A DNA stretch of 64,000 nt from Elusimicrobiota bacterium (GTDB lineage Bacteria > Elusimicrobiota > Elusimicrobia > UBA1565 > UBA9628). The translations under genes and the position numbers were made by a program. Positions 30,707 to 39,393 of this stretch are shown here, in pieces. Within the stretch, counting starts at the first letter, position 1. Each line of letters opens with the position of its first letter. The stretch spans positions 124,001 to 188,000 of the forward strand of contig JACRDQ010000019.1 in NCBI GenBank assembly GCA_016218545.1. The letters are read 5' to 3'. A model generated the notes under the pieces. The model was not told the DNA's origin. It made no database searches and worked only from the letters and a program-made list of their open reading frames with translations.

Positions 30707-33583
30707 GTGGAACGCTTGGCCCGCGGGTTCCTGGCCTGCCTGGCGGTCCTGGCCTTGGCCGCGGGACCGGCGCGCGGATTCGGCCAGAACAAGCTCATCA
30801 CCAAGGACCTCGACTGGCGGGTGCGCTCGACGCCCCATTTCGACGTCTACTACTACGACGGGTCCGCTCCCCTGGCCGAGGAGACCGCCTCCATCCTGGA
30901 GGAGGTCTTCGAAGAGCGTACCCAGGCCATGGACATCCAGGTGTCCACGGCTCCCCCGCGCAAGGGGGAGGCCCCGGACCAGCACTGGAAGCGGCGTCCC
31001 TTCTTCCTCTACGCCAGCCCCAACGATTTCCTGGAGTCCACCATCGTGGACGTGGGGGAGGGCACGGGAGGCGTCACCGAGCCCTTCAAGGACCGCTTCA
31101 TGGTCTTCCACGACGGCAGCCGCAAGTGGCTCAGGGAGGTCATCAAGCATGAGTTCTCCCACGTCCTGCAGTACCACGTGCTCAACGCGGGGTTCTGGAA
31201 ATCCGGCCGCATCCTGCGCGGCATCCTCTTCCCGCTGTGGATGATCGAGGGCGCGGCCGCCGAGGGCTCCAGGGACGTGGAGGAGACCTGGGAGGAGCTC
31301 GTCATCCGCGACGCCGCGACCTCGGGCGGGCTCATCCCGCTGACCAGGCTCGAGCACTTCGGGCACCTCAAGCCCCACCAGACCGTGCTGGCGTACAAGG
31401 AGGGCTCGGCCGCGGTGTCCTTCATCGCCGAGCAGTACGGCCCCCGCCGCGCGAGCAACATGCTGCGCGCCCTGGACGCCCACTTCGACGCGAGCGGGGT
31501 CCTCATGAGGACCGTGGGTCTCGACGCCTCGGACTTCGACAAGAGGTTCCGGGAGCACCTCGAGACCAAGTACGCCCGGCTCGTCCGGCTCGAGCGCCTC
31601 AAGGAGCCCGAGGCCTACGGCCGGAGCCTCACCGGGGTCAAGGACTCCATCCCACAGCACAACACCTCGCCCGTCTTCTCTCCGGACGGAAAGCGCATGT
31701 ACTACCTCACCACGGCCAGGGGATTCCCTCCCGCGATCCAGGAGCTCGACCTCGCCACTGGCCGCTCGCGCAGGCTTGCGGGGATCCCGCGGACGCGGGT
31801 CGACTACATCTCCATGGGCCACTTCACCAACCTGTCCCGGGAGCTCGCGATCTCTCCGGACGGCGAGCGCCTGGCCTTCATGGGCGCGCGGTCGCATCAG
31901 GACCGCCTGTTCCTCTACGATCTCGCCAAGAAGCGGCTCACGTCGGTCCCCTTGCCCGGGCTCTCGGGCGCCAGCCAGCCGAGCTTCTCTCCCGACGGCA
32001 CCCGGATCGTGTTCTCGGGCCTCAAGGACTGCGACAGCGACGTCTACATCCACGACCTGCCCTCGGGCCGCACGGAGCGGCTCACCCACGACTCCTGGGA
32101 CGACCAGATGCCGGTCTTCTCTCCCTCCGGGAACTGGATCGTCTACTCCTCCGAGGTCCCTGACCCGGGGCACGGGAGCGGTTGGAGGAGGCGCCTCATG
32201 CGCCTGCGGGTCGCAGACGGAGCCATCGAAAGGCTCGAGGGCCTGCGCGGCTCGGCCAAGGACCCCGTGGTGTCTTCGGACGGCACGAGGGTCCTCTTCG
32301 TGCTGGAGGAGGGGGGTTTCAGCGAGGTCGCGGAGCTCGACGTGACCACGGGCAGGGCCGTGCGCCTGACCCGTTCGGTGGGGGGGAGCTTCACCCCGGT
32401 CTACGCGCCGGACGGCGAGATCGCCTTCGCCAGCCTGCGGCGGGGCAACGTCCACATCCACAAGGGTCCCCGGGAGCTCTTCCTCTCGGAGGACCTGGCG
32501 CCCTTGCGCCAGGGCCTCGAAGGCGCGGGTCGTTCTCCGAAGCCCCCGTCGCTCCTGGGGCCGGAGCAGCCGTACCGTTTCCAGGCGGGCACGGACCTCT
32601 TCCTGCCGGCCTTCTTCTACTCCTCCGAGGGGGGCTTCTTCTGGACGAGCTACTGGCAGGGCTCGGACCTGCTGGGCCGCCACCAGTCGAGTCTCATGCT
32701 CGGCTACGGGTCGAGCGACGGCTACTTCGACTATCAGGCGGGCTACGCCTACAGCCGGTACCGGCCGACCCTCTCCATGGCGGTCGTGGGGCGCGGCCAG
32801 CGGGACCTCTTCGACGCGGACCGCGGCGTGGAGTTCAACGGGGCCCTGCACGGCGTGCTCCTGGGGACCCGGTACCCCCTCGACCGCTACCACCGGCTCG
32901 AGCTCGGGCTCACGGCGGCCACGGAGCGGCACCGGTACCATGACGACGTTCCCAAGGAGGACCGGGAGACCCGCGCTGCGTCCTTCGCCTTCGTGCGCGA
33001 CACGACCACGGGCCGGTATCTCACGGTCACGGAGGGAGACCGCCTCAGGGTGTCGCTCAGCGAGGCCTGGAACGTGCTCGGAGGCAACCGCCGCTACGAC
33101 CTGCTCGCGGTCGAGGGCCACCGGTTCGTGCCCACCGGAGGCACGAGCGCGCTCGCGAGCAGGCTCATGTTCCTGCGGAGCACGGGCGCCCAGCACCCGG
33201 CCTTCAGCGTCGGCGGCGTGGGCGGGGTGCGCGGGTTTCGCAGAGGCTCCAGCGAGAACCTGGGCAGCCAGATGGCGGCCGCGAACCTGGAGTGGCGCTT
33301 TCCGGTCGTCAAGGACCTCAACTGGTACATGTGGTTCTTCGCCCCGGATTTCTACTTCAAAGCCATCTATGGTACGATTTTCACCGACGCGGGCTATCTA
33401 TGGGAATCCAGGCATACCGTCGAGAAAGCGCGCTGGAGGGACCTCAAGCACTCCTACGGCGTGGGCCTGAGCATCTACACCTTCGTGATGCAGGAGTTCC
33501 CGTTCGTCCTCTCCCTGGACTACGCCCGGCAGACCGCGACGAACAAGGGGATCTTCTATTTCTACCTGGGGCCGAGCTTCTGA
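30707..33583 (+). CDS. Peptidase-MA-like / beta-propeller / outer-membrane-barrel fusion
   Basis: A 958-residue exported protein starting at GTG 30707, directly after the previous stop, with a signal peptide (about 1-23). Domain 1 (about 30-290) is a gluzincin-type peptidase-MA-like domain: KHEFSHVLQYH gives zinc ligands H148 and H152 with E149, followed by WMIEGAAAEGS with a candidate third ligand Glu. Domain 2 (about 305-600) contains TolB/PD40-type propeller blades (NTSPVFSPDGKRMYYLT, ISPDGERLAFMG, PSFSPDGTRIVFSG, MPVFSPSGNWIVYSS). Domain 3 (about 650-958) is a surface-antigen/BamA-like barrel (VGGVGGVRGFRRGSSEN) ending in ...YFYLGPSF with the terminal Phe typical of barrels. Proteins of this layout occur in several diderm phyla; the function is unknown. 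Confidence 0.9.
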   Translation: MERLARGFLACLAVLALAAGPARGFGQNKLITKDLDWRVRSTPHFDVYYYDGSAPLAEETASILEEVFEERTQAMDIQVSTAPPRKGEAPDQHWKRRPFFLYASPNDFLESTIVDVGEGTGGVTEPFKDRFMVFHDGSRKWLREVIKHEFSHVLQYHVLNAGFWKSGRILRGILFPLWMIEGAAAEGSRDVEETWEELVIRDAATSGGLIPLTRLEHFGHLKPHQTVLAYKEGSAAVSFIAEQYGPRRASNMLRALDAHFDASGVLMRTVGLDASDFDKRFREHLETKYARLVRLERLKEPEAYGRSLTGVKDSIPQHNTSPVFSPDGKRMYYLTTARGFPPAIQELDLATGRSRRLAGIPRTRVDYISMGHFTNLSRELAISPDGERLAFMGARSHQDRLFLYDLAKKRLTSVPLPGLSGASQPSFSPDGTRIVFSGLKDCDSDVYIHDLPSGRTERLTHDSWDDQMPVFSPSGNWIVYSSEVPDPGHGSGWRRRLMRLRVADGAIERLEGLRGSAKDPVVSSDGTRVLFVLEEGGFSEVAELDVTTGRAVRLTRSVGGSFTPVYAPDGEIAFASLRRGNVHIHKGPRELFLSEDLAPLRQGLEGAGRSPKPPSLLGPEQPYRFQAGTDLFLPAFFYSSEGGFFWTSYWQGSDLLGRHQSSLMLGYGSSDGYFDYQAGYAYSRYRPTLSMAVVGRGQRDLFDADRGVEFNGALHGVLLGTRYPLDRYHRLELGLTAATERHRYHDDVPKEDRETRAASFAFVRDTTTGRYLTVTEGDRLRVSLSEAWNVLGGNRRYDLLAVEGHRFVPTGGTSALASRLMFLRSTGAQHPAFSVGGVGGVRGFRRGSSENLGSQMAAANLEWRFPVVKDLNWYMWFFAPDFYFKAIYGTIFTDAGYLWESRHTVEKARWRDLKHSYGVGLSIYTFVMQEFPFVLSLDYARQTATNKGIFYFYLGPSF

Positions 33584-33602
33584 GTCAGGCGGGAGAAGGC
33601 TC

Positions 33603-34847
33603 ATGAGCCAGGCGCTGGCCTACCGGGGAGGCAGGCTCTTCATCGAGGCGGTGAGCGCCGCCGAGATCGCGGAGCGCTTCGGCACGCCCGTCTACGCCTA
33701 TTCAAGGAGGACGCTGGCCGAGGCTTTCAAGGCGGCTCAGGCCGCGTTCAGCCGGCCCGGGACCCTCATCTGTTACGCGCTCAAGGCCAATTCCAACCGC
33801 AGGATCTGCGGGCTGCTCGCGTCCATGGGAGCAGGGGCGGAGGTCGTATCCGGCGGAGAGCTCCAAAGGGCCCTGGCTGCGGGTTTCAAGCCGGAGAAGA
33901 TCGTGTTCTCGGGCGTGGGCAAGACCGAGGCGGAGCTCAAGCTCGCCCTCAAGGCGGGCATCCTCGCGGTCAACGTCGAGTCCGAAGAGGAGCTCGATGC
34001 GCTCGAGTCCGTGGCGCGCAAGGCCCGGAGGCGCGCGGCTTTCGCGGTCCGCCTCAATCCCGACGTGGACGCGGGCACCCACGCGCACGTGACCACCGGG
34101 ACCGCGGCCGACAAGTTCGGCGTGCAGGCTCCCGAGGCGCTCAGGATGTACCTCAGGGCGTCGCGGAGCCCCGTCCTCGAGGCCAGGAGCATCCACTGCC
34201 ACATCGGCTCGCAAGTGACGTCGGTGGGGCCCTATAGGGCCGCTGCCCGGGAGGTCGCGGCCTTCGTCGCTGAACTCGAGAGCCGCGGCATCAAGCTCGG
34301 AGCCGTGGACCTCGGCGGCGGCATGGGCATCGCCTACAGCGACGGCAAGGCCATGGACCTCGCGGCCCTGGCGCGGGCCCTGGAGGTTGAACTCTCCTGC
34401 TGGCCGGATAAGCGCCTCATCGTCGAGCCGGGCCGCCTGCTGACCGCTGACGCAGGAGTCCTGCTTGCCCGCGTCTTGTACAGGAAAAAGACCACGGAGC
34501 GGGGCTTCGTGGTGGTGGACGCGGGCATGACAGACCTCATCAGACCGGCGCTCTACGGCGCGGAGCACCCTATCTGGAATGAGCGGCAGAAGGGGGGAGG
34601 CGGCGGGCTCGTCGACGTGGTGGGCCCTGTGTGCGAATCCGCGGACCATCTGGGCCGCGGTGTCAGGCTGGGCCGCTCCAAGCCAGGAGATGTCCTGGCA
34701 GTGCTCAGAGCCGGGGCCTACGGGTTCTGCATGAGCTCCCAGTATAATTCCAGGCCCAGGCCCGCCGAGGTCCTCGTCGACGGGAATACCGTCAGGCTCA
34801 TCCGCAGGCGTGAGACGGTCGCTGATCTCGTGCGTGGAGAGCTATAA
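33603..34847 (+). CDS. lysA: Diaminopimelate decarboxylase
   Basis: A 414-residue fold-III PLP enzyme that makes lysine from meso-DAP. It shows the PLP lysine motif CYALKANSNRRI, GAGAEVVSGGEL, HCHIGSQVTS, DLGGGMGIAY, EPGRLLTADAGVLLARV, VDAGMTDLIRPALYGA and CESADHLG, all expected for LysA. GGGAGAAGG upstream serves as ribosome site. It completes the lysine route begun by dapB and the DapL-like gene elsewhere in the window, though it is not linked to them. Confidence 0.97.
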   Translation: MSQALAYRGGRLFIEAVSAAEIAERFGTPVYAYSRRTLAEAFKAAQAAFSRPGTLICYALKANSNRRICGLLASMGAGAEVVSGGELQRALAAGFKPEKIVFSGVGKTEAELKLALKAGILAVNVESEEELDALESVARKARRRAAFAVRLNPDVDAGTHAHVTTGTAADKFGVQAPEALRMYLRASRSPVLEARSIHCHIGSQVTSVGPYRAAAREVAAFVAELESRGIKLGAVDLGGGMGIAYSDGKAMDLAALARALEVELSCWPDKRLIVEPGRLLTADAGVLLARVLYRKKTTERGFVVVDAGMTDLIRPALYGAEHPIWNERQKGGGGGLVDVVGPVCESADHLGRGVRLGRSKPGDVLAVLRAGAYGFCMSSQYNSRPRPAEVLVDGNTVRLIRRRETVADLVRGEL

Positions 34848-34850
34848 GAT
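34843..34850 (+). promoter_or_regulatory. Possible -10 overlapping the lysA stop
   Basis: TATAAGAT (TAAGAT at 34845-34850) ends 5 nt before the ATG at 34856 and overlaps the lysA stop codon. The spacing matches the other leaderless-type starts in this window. Confidence 0.4.
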
Positions 34851-34855
34851 AGACC

Positions 34856-35119
34856 ATGGGAAAGAAGAACAAGAGGACCGCCGCCCAGCCGCAGGCCCTT
34901 TCAGCGCCTCCGACGGAGAGCATCTCCAGGAACGGAAAGACCCTCATGGCGGCAGGCATGGGGACCGTGGCAGCGGGCTTCATCGTGCTTTCCTTCGCTG
35001 ATCCCATGGGCAGGAACTGGGCCGCGGTCTTGGCACCCTTCCTGGTCCTTGGCGGGTATGCCTTGCTCGGACTGGGCATCTTCCTGCCTTCTCAGACCCT
35101 GGGTAAAACCACCGAATAA
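34856..35119 (+). CDS. Small two-TM membrane protein, function unknown
   Basis: An 87-residue protein with a basic N-terminus (GKKNKRTAAQPQ) and two membrane helices (about 30-47, LMAAGMGTVAAGFIVLSF, and about 54-75, WAAVLAPFLVLGGYALLGLGIF). It starts 8 nt after lysA. It is unrecognised, but codon use is like its neighbours, so it is probably real. It is the last gene before the gene-poor segment. Confidence 0.65.
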   Translation: MGKKNKRTAAQPQALSAPPTESISRNGKTLMAAGMGTVAAGFIVLSFADPMGRNWAAVLAPFLVLGGYALLGLGIFLPSQTLGKTTE

Positions 35120-35180
35120 GGCGTCCTGAAAACGTCGCAGCAAGGGCTTTCCCTGACCCTTGAAAAGACCATGAGAGCCT

Positions 35181-35207
35181 GACCGAGCCTGTTGCTCGGT
35201 CTTTTTT
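35181..35207 (+). terminator. Intrinsic terminator after lysA and the small membrane gene
   Basis: Perfect 8-bp stem GACCGAGC/GCTCGGTC with loop CTGTT, followed by six T. It lies 62 nt after the stop at 35119 and should end the long plus-strand operon. Confidence 0.9.
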
Positions 35208-35358
35208 CTGGTAGTCCTTTTCGTCCTGAACCCGATCCTTGCCAAGAATGGTCTTTGGCAGGGCTGCACCTGTCCGCCCTTTGTTGGTTTTTCCAAAGCA
35301 GAAAAAACCATGAGAGTCTGACATGGTGTTTTTGGCGATGAGCTCTGAGCTGGGTCGT

Positions 35359-35397
35359 CCATGGTTCTGAGCCTGGTCAGGCTTCCATGGTTTTTTT
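35359..35397 (+). terminator. Terminator-like hairpin 2
   Basis: Outer stem CCATGG/CCATGG with inner stem GCCTG/CAGGC, then seven T. It lies downstream of the first terminator, with no gene between them. Confidence 0.55.
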
Positions 35398-35561
35398 CAG
35401 AGCCTGGTTCCAGTCATGTTCTTTCCTTAAAGATTGGGGGATAGATCCGGTATTCATAGGGTGGCTTTATTGGTTTTTTCAAGCCTGGCCCTGGCTGGGC
35501 TCGATCCGCGGGATATGGTAAAAAAGGCGTCTAAAACTGGGTGAAATCATGGCCTCCAACC

Positions 35562-35582
35562 CTGGGTCTGAGCCCAGTTTTT
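35562..35582 (+). terminator. Terminator-like hairpin 3
   Basis: CTGGG/CCCAG stem with loop TCTGAG, followed by five T. Again there is no gene between this and the preceding hairpin. Confidence 0.45.
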
Positions 35583-35727
35583 GGGGTCGTATTTTGGTGC
35601 CTTTTAATGGTTTTTTCAGGCGCCTCCTTCCTGCCAGCTGTTCTTGCGGTGCTGCCAACTTCTCAGCGTGCTGATCCTGGTTCAGGCCTGGCCTGAGCCG
35701 GCGTTAGGGGAGGATTGGGTGCTTCAG

Positions 35728-35805
35728 ATGACTGCTAATTATGAAATTCAAGAAAAATTATCGAACTCTACTGAAAAGTCATTCGCTGTCGTCTTAAATC
35801 ATTAA
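35728..35805 (+). CDS. Possible 25-residue small ORF
   Basis: It encodes MTANYEIQEKLSNSTEKSFA plus five residues (VVLNH), in the AT-rich part. A GGGGAGGA ribosome-site-like string lies upstream and is better spaced for an in-frame GTG at 35719 (28 residues). The only support is the ribosome site, so this is weak. Confidence 0.2.
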   Translation: MTANYEIQEKLSNSTEKSFAVVLNH

Positions 35806-36234
35806 ATTGCAAGATTGATTGTTGGGCCTATCGAATTGGCGGACATGGCGGTTAAGGTAACATAATATATATTATCGTAAGTAAATCTTCGGCCGGGGGG
35901 CGGAACATTTCGCCTCAATTTTCCCCCATTTATCGTCGAGAAACCGGGTCAGGGGCCAGGCGGATCTTGGTTGGCTGGCTGTTTCTGGCGTGGATTGCTG
36001 GTGTTCTTGCGATTTACCAGGATCTTCCCTGTCTGCTGCTGGTTTCTCAAGAGCCTATTGTTGGTTATATTCGTTTGTCTAAGATGCTATGGTATTGCAG
36101 CTTTGCCCTATTGAAAGCTTGTCGCTGCTAATTGGAATATAGCTGGAATCAGCGGATCCTGGCTATTGAGTGCTGGTTTAGATCCAATGGAGAGCGGCGG
36201 AATGCTATTGGATAGGCTTGTCCTGCAATTGTCC

Positions 36235-36813
36235 CTATTCGGGCCAGATCGCCTGTTTTGGGGCTGCGGGGTCGTTTTTGTGATGTCCTGGCCCGTCCGG
36301 CCCGACAATGAGCTTTGTGAGCTGTTCTGCAAGCAGGAAGGCCTTGAGCCGCCCAGGAGCCGTGAGCTCGTATCTCCTGGCCCTTCTGGAGCCTGATGCC
36401 AGCATCTCGCCCTGGCTGACTGCTGTTTGCACGATCCGGTCCACTCTCTGAATCGGGTAGCCTGAAGCTCTGAGCCACTTGGCCAGGAGCGCTGCTGTGG
36501 GTTTTGCCAGGCCGAGGAGCTTCTCGGAGCATGCCAGGAGGGCCAGGCATGCCTCTTTTTCCTGCTCCCTGCCTGTGATCTTGGACCTGAGCTGGAGGGT
36601 CCTGCCTGAGGTTTCTGCTATGGTCTCCCAGGAGATGACTGGCGCCGACGTGGATTGGCTATGGCTGGGCGCTGCCTCGGCCTGCGCCGCGGACAGGGTC
36701 CGGCGCTCGAGGAATTCCCTGCGCTGTTTCTCGACGAAGTCCGGCGACCCCTCGGCCTCTAGTTCCGAGCCGTCGGGCAGGCGGATCTTGACGCGGTAGA
36801 CTGGCTCAACCAC
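36235..36813 (-). CDS. Orphan protein with predicted winged-helix C-terminal part
   Basis: A 192-residue protein I do not recognise. The GTG at 36813 is proposed because CATAAT lies about 15 nt upstream and the protein then begins VVEPVYRVKIRLPDGSELEA, a compact beta unit rich in charged residues. A longer frame to 36933 has no extra support. A Ser/Ala-rich linker follows. The C-terminal region (about 110-180) is helical and closes with IVQTAVSQGEMLASGS then RRARRYELTAPGRLKAFLL, a pattern like the last helix and wing of winged-helix DNA-binding domains. Codon use is less GC-biased than in neighbours, consistent with acquired DNA. It may be a small regulator. Confidence 0.55.
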   Translation of the reverse strand: MVEPVYRVKIRLPDGSELEAEGSPDFVEKQRREFLERRTLSAAQAEAAPSHSQSTSAPVISWETIAETSGRTLQLRSKITGREQEKEACLALLACSEKLLGLAKPTAALLAKWLRASGYPIQRVDRIVQTAVSQGEMLASGSRRARRYELTAPGRLKAFLLAEQLTKLIVGPDGPGHHKNDPAAPKQAIWPE

Positions 36814-36868
36814 TGTGCCTATATTATGACACAAAACAGTAATTGAGTCAAATGGCTGTGGACTGTCG

Positions 36869-37054
36869 GTGTATATGTCAACCTGCGAGCATGGATTTGG
36901 CACGACTGGTGACTTGAGCGATGACATAAACAACCTGTTTAAGACATTAGCGGCACGGCTAAGACAGCGCTATGTGGATGGACCTGTGGATGGCCGGCTC
37001 GCCGCCGAGGAATCGAGCCTGGGCAGGGCGCTTGCTCGGAGTTGGGAGAAATGA
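36869..37054 (+). CDS. Doubtful 61-residue ORF
   Basis: Encodes MYMSTCEHGFGTTGDLSDD... ending RALARSWEK, divergent from the winged-helix orphan. There is no ribosome site and no recognised domain. It could be a gene remnant or chance. Confidence 0.2.
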   Translation: MYMSTCEHGFGTTGDLSDDINNLFKTLAARLRQRYVDGPVDGRLAAEESSLGRALARSWEK

Positions 37055-37156
37055 GAGGGGGGACCCCCCCATCGCAAAGCAGCCCCTCTCCCCCCCCTTG
37101 GTCGGAGGCCTTTTCTTGGCCTAGAACCCTGATTTAAAGCGACTTTTCAGGCCCTC

Positions 37157-37186
37157 AAAAATGGCCCTAGAATGCGTTTTCTAGGG
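37157..37186 (-). terminator. Probable terminator of the barrel gene
   Basis: On the minus strand, stem CCCTAGAA/TTCTAGGG with a 6-nt loop is followed after 3 nt by five T. It lies 75 nt beyond the stop of the outer-membrane barrel gene. Confidence 0.6.
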
Positions 37187-37261
37187 GTTGTGGGTCTTTG
37201 GGCTGGAATGGCCAGCAAATGGGCTCTGAAAAGCCTGCTGGAGTTGGTTCTGGAGGCCTGG

Positions 37262-38644
37262 CTAGAACTTGCCGAAGACCTCGAAAGCGTACTTCCTGGC
37301 GCTTCCAAGGTTCGGGTCAGTGGCAGTGCCGACCCCGAAAAGGGCCGCGGATGCGGCCATGGAGAAGGTGTCCTTGAGGTTGTACCTGAGTTTGAAGTCC
37401 CACTCCCCCCCAAGGGTCCGCTTTCCCTGCCTGATGCGGTCCGCCTGGAAGAGCCAGTAGTCCACGTCCAGGGTGATGTTCCGGTAGGACGGGAAGGAGT
37501 AGCCGGCGCCCACTGCCACGATGCCGCTGGCCCGGTAGTTGAGCCCGCTGGCAGTGGTGGTGGAGTAGTTGCCGCCGAAGGCGTCGTAGGGCGAGGCGCC
37601 GAAGAAGTCGCCAAAACCGCTCCTCTCGAGGCCGTCGAAGCGGTGCCCCATGGACGGGAAGAAGGCCTCGTCCTCGTCCGTGGTGCCGAAGTCGTCCCCG
37701 CTGCCGCGGGCCACGGTCATGCGCGCGATGCCCTCTCCGGTGCGGTAGAGCTTCTGCTTCCACTTTGCGCGCACGACCTGGGCATTGCCCTGGAACGTGA
37801 CCTGCCTGGGGGCCCCCCCCACGTCCTGGGCGATCTTGGCCTTGCCCATCTGGAAGGCGGCCTCTCCATCGAACACGATGGGGCCGAAATGGAGGGTGTA
37901 GCGCACGCTCGGGAAATACCTGCGGGAGCGGTACGCCGTGCACCCGGCAGCCGGCATCTGCGGGAAGGAGCAGGCGTATTGAACCTGGCCCTTGCGGTCA
38001 TCCTCTGCCAAGGCGCTGAACTGCCAGGTGCCTTCGGACGGGATGACCAGGGTCGCGCCGTAGAGGTTGAGGTTGTCGGGACCGGTCTGGGAGTTCCGGG
38101 CGAAGAAGTAGAAGCCTTCGAGCTTCATGTCCCACCAGGGGAGCGTGCCGGTCCCGACCGCGCCGGTCAGGCCCGCCCCGTCATCGTCGAGCAGGAGTCC
38201 CGAGGCCAGCTTGTAGTTCTGCCTGCCCATGGTCAGGTCCAGGGGCAGGCCGAAGGCATTGTGCAGGCCGAGGTAGGCGCGCTCGAAGAAGGGCACGAAG
38301 GAGGTGTTGGGGTAGTGGTCCGCAATCCGGTCGAAAGGCGCCTGGAACGAGGTCGTAGACCCTGCGACCCCCAGGGCCCTGAGCCCGACAGCCACGTCCA
38401 GGGTCATCTCCTCCCCCCGCCAGGTGTCCAGGTAGATCCTGCGCGCTGCAAATGAGAGCCGCGCGTCATTGGTCAGCATGGAACGGTTGTTCCCGACCGT
38501 CTTGCTGAGGTTCAAGTTGGAGTAGGAGTTGAGCCTGGCCCTGTAGGAGGCTGCGAGGTCCAGGGAGGCGGCCTGGGAAAGGGACGCAAGGCAGGCCAGG
38601 GCCAGGACAGCACTCATGAGCACGCCGCAGCCTGGGCGTTTCAT
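37262..38644 (-). CDS. Outer-membrane beta-barrel (porin-like) protein
   Basis: A 460-residue exported protein with a signal peptide (about 1-25, VLMSAVLALACLASLSQAAS). It then has alternating amphipathic beta strands throughout and a C-terminal Phe (YAFEVFGKF), as required for BAM recognition. Style and length resemble the alginate-export/porin family (SYRARLNSYSNLN, GRQNYKLASGLLLDDDGAG, GGEWDFKLRYNLKDTF). The substrate is unknown. An AAGGA ribosome site precedes the ATG, and an extended -10 lies about 40 nt upstream. The related barrel at 40337 is also on this strand, so this organism keeps two such barrels close together. Confidence 0.8.
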   Translation of the reverse strand: MKRPGCGVLMSAVLALACLASLSQAASLDLAASYRARLNSYSNLNLSKTVGNNRSMLTNDARLSFAARRIYLDTWRGEEMTLDVAVGLRALGVAGSTTSFQAPFDRIADHYPNTSFVPFFERAYLGLHNAFGLPLDLTMGRQNYKLASGLLLDDDGAGLTGAVGTGTLPWWDMKLEGFYFFARNSQTGPDNLNLYGATLVIPSEGTWQFSALAEDDRKGQVQYACSFPQMPAAGCTAYRSRRYFPSVRYTLHFGPIVFDGEAAFQMGKAKIAQDVGGAPRQVTFQGNAQVVRAKWKQKLYRTGEGIARMTVARGSGDDFGTTDEDEAFFPSMGHRFDGLERSGFGDFFGASPYDAFGGNYSTTTASGLNYRASGIVAVGAGYSFPSYRNITLDVDYWLFQADRIRQGKRTLGGEWDFKLRYNLKDTFSMAASAALFGVGTATDPNLGSARKYAFEVFGKF

Positions 38645-38684
38645 GCCAGGACGTCCTTCAATGGGATCATCGCGAGAAGGCGAT

Positions 38685-38693
38685 ATTATAGCA
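38685..38693 (-). promoter_or_regulatory. Extended -10 promoter of the barrel gene
   Basis: TGCTATAAT on the minus strand, 40 nt before the ATG at 38644, leaving a leader of about 34 nt with a ribosome site. No good -35 is visible, as expected for an extended -10. Confidence 0.65.
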
Positions 38694-38727
38694 GGCCGAC
38701 CCCGCCATAGCCATAGGCGAGCCCCTG

Positions 38728-39381
38728 TCAGTGGGTCTTGAGCAGCTCCGCTGTTTTGGGGTGGCGCTGGTTCAGAGCATGGTCGTAGGCCGTCTTTCCC
38801 GAGGCGTCCTTGAGCCGCAGATCGGCCCCAGCGGCCAAAAGAGCCTGGACGACTCTGGCTCGACCGGCCGAGGCCGCGATCATGAGCGCGGTCTCTCCCC
38901 CGGTCTGTCGGGCATTCACCAATGCCCCGGCCTGGATGAGGCGTTCCGTCATCGCGGGATCAGCCCTCATGGCGGCGCGGTGCAGAGCCGTGGTGGAGAA
39001 TTCCGCGGTATGCCGGACATCGGCCCCGGCCAACAGGAGCAAGTCTGCGTTCTCGAGCCGGCCTGCCTGGGCAGCCATATCCAGGGCAGTGGCGCCGCGA
39101 TCGCCCACTGCGTGGAGGTCCGCCCCGCGCTCGATCAGGAGCTTGACCGTTTCCGGCTTGGCCATGCCCGCGGCGAAGCTGAGAGGACTCGCCCCGTTTT
39201 GCTGCTGGTTGATCTGCGTGCCGTGGTCCAGGAGGGAGGCGATCAGGGGCGCGTCGTTCTGCGAGATGGCGCACATGAGAGGGAACGCTTCCTCGTAGCA
39301 GCGAGGAGGGGTCGAGGCGCAGCCCCCCAGGGCTGCTGCCAGGGCCAGGATGGCCAGGCAGGACGGGCTCGAGCGCCTCAT
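38728..39381 (-). CDS. Ankyrin-repeat lipoprotein
   Basis: A 217-residue protein with a lipoprotein signal ending in GGCAS (Cys about 21), followed by four to five ankyrin repeats. Clear units are GASPLSFAAGMAKPETVKLLIERGADL, GATALDMAAQAGRLENADLLLLAGADV, STTALHRAAMRADPAMTERLIQAGALV and GETALMIAASAGRARVVQALLAAGADL. Predicted periplasmic, lipid-anchored and protein-binding. The partner is unknown. It lies 12 nt after the methyltransferase gene, probably in the same transcript. Confidence 0.9.
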   Translation of the reverse strand: MRRSSPSCLAILALAAALGGCASTPPRCYEEAFPLMCAISQNDAPLIASLLDHGTQINQQQNGASPLSFAAGMAKPETVKLLIERGADLHAVGDRGATALDMAAQAGRLENADLLLLAGADVRHTAEFSTTALHRAAMRADPAMTERLIQAGALVNARQTGGETALMIAASAGRARVVQALLAAGADLRLKDASGKTAYDHALNQRHPKTAELLKTH

Positions 39382-39393
39382 GGGATCCCGGGT

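Larger units (their letters stand above)
35120..36234. other. 1.1-kb gene-poor, AT-richer segment with repeated hairpins
   Basis: There is no substantial open frame on either strand. The first half (35120-35700) contains several terminator-like hairpins. It also has four copies of a TGG-(T)5-7-C motif starting near 35285, 35388, 35471 and 35608, repeated GAGCCTGG/GCCTGG words, and a hairpin at 35679-35699 (GGTTCAGG/CCTGAGCC). The second half (35700-36234) is clearly AT-rich for this genome, including a 14-bp palindrome ATAATATATATTAT at 35862-35875. I saw no tmRNA, SRP RNA, 6S RNA or DnaA-box cluster. Confidence 0.6.

Noticed and set aside
29585..33196. Very long open frame on the minus strand opposite the S1, TPR and protease-barrel genes
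   Set aside because: It is the shadow of GC-rich codon bias: the plus-strand genes here show clear domains, while the antisense translation is low-complexity Arg/Glu/Val/Leu-rich with no motif.
35728..35805. Toxin-like or signalling role for the 25-residue ORF
   Set aside because: There is no hydrophobic stretch or known motif; it is kept only as a low-confidence small ORF.
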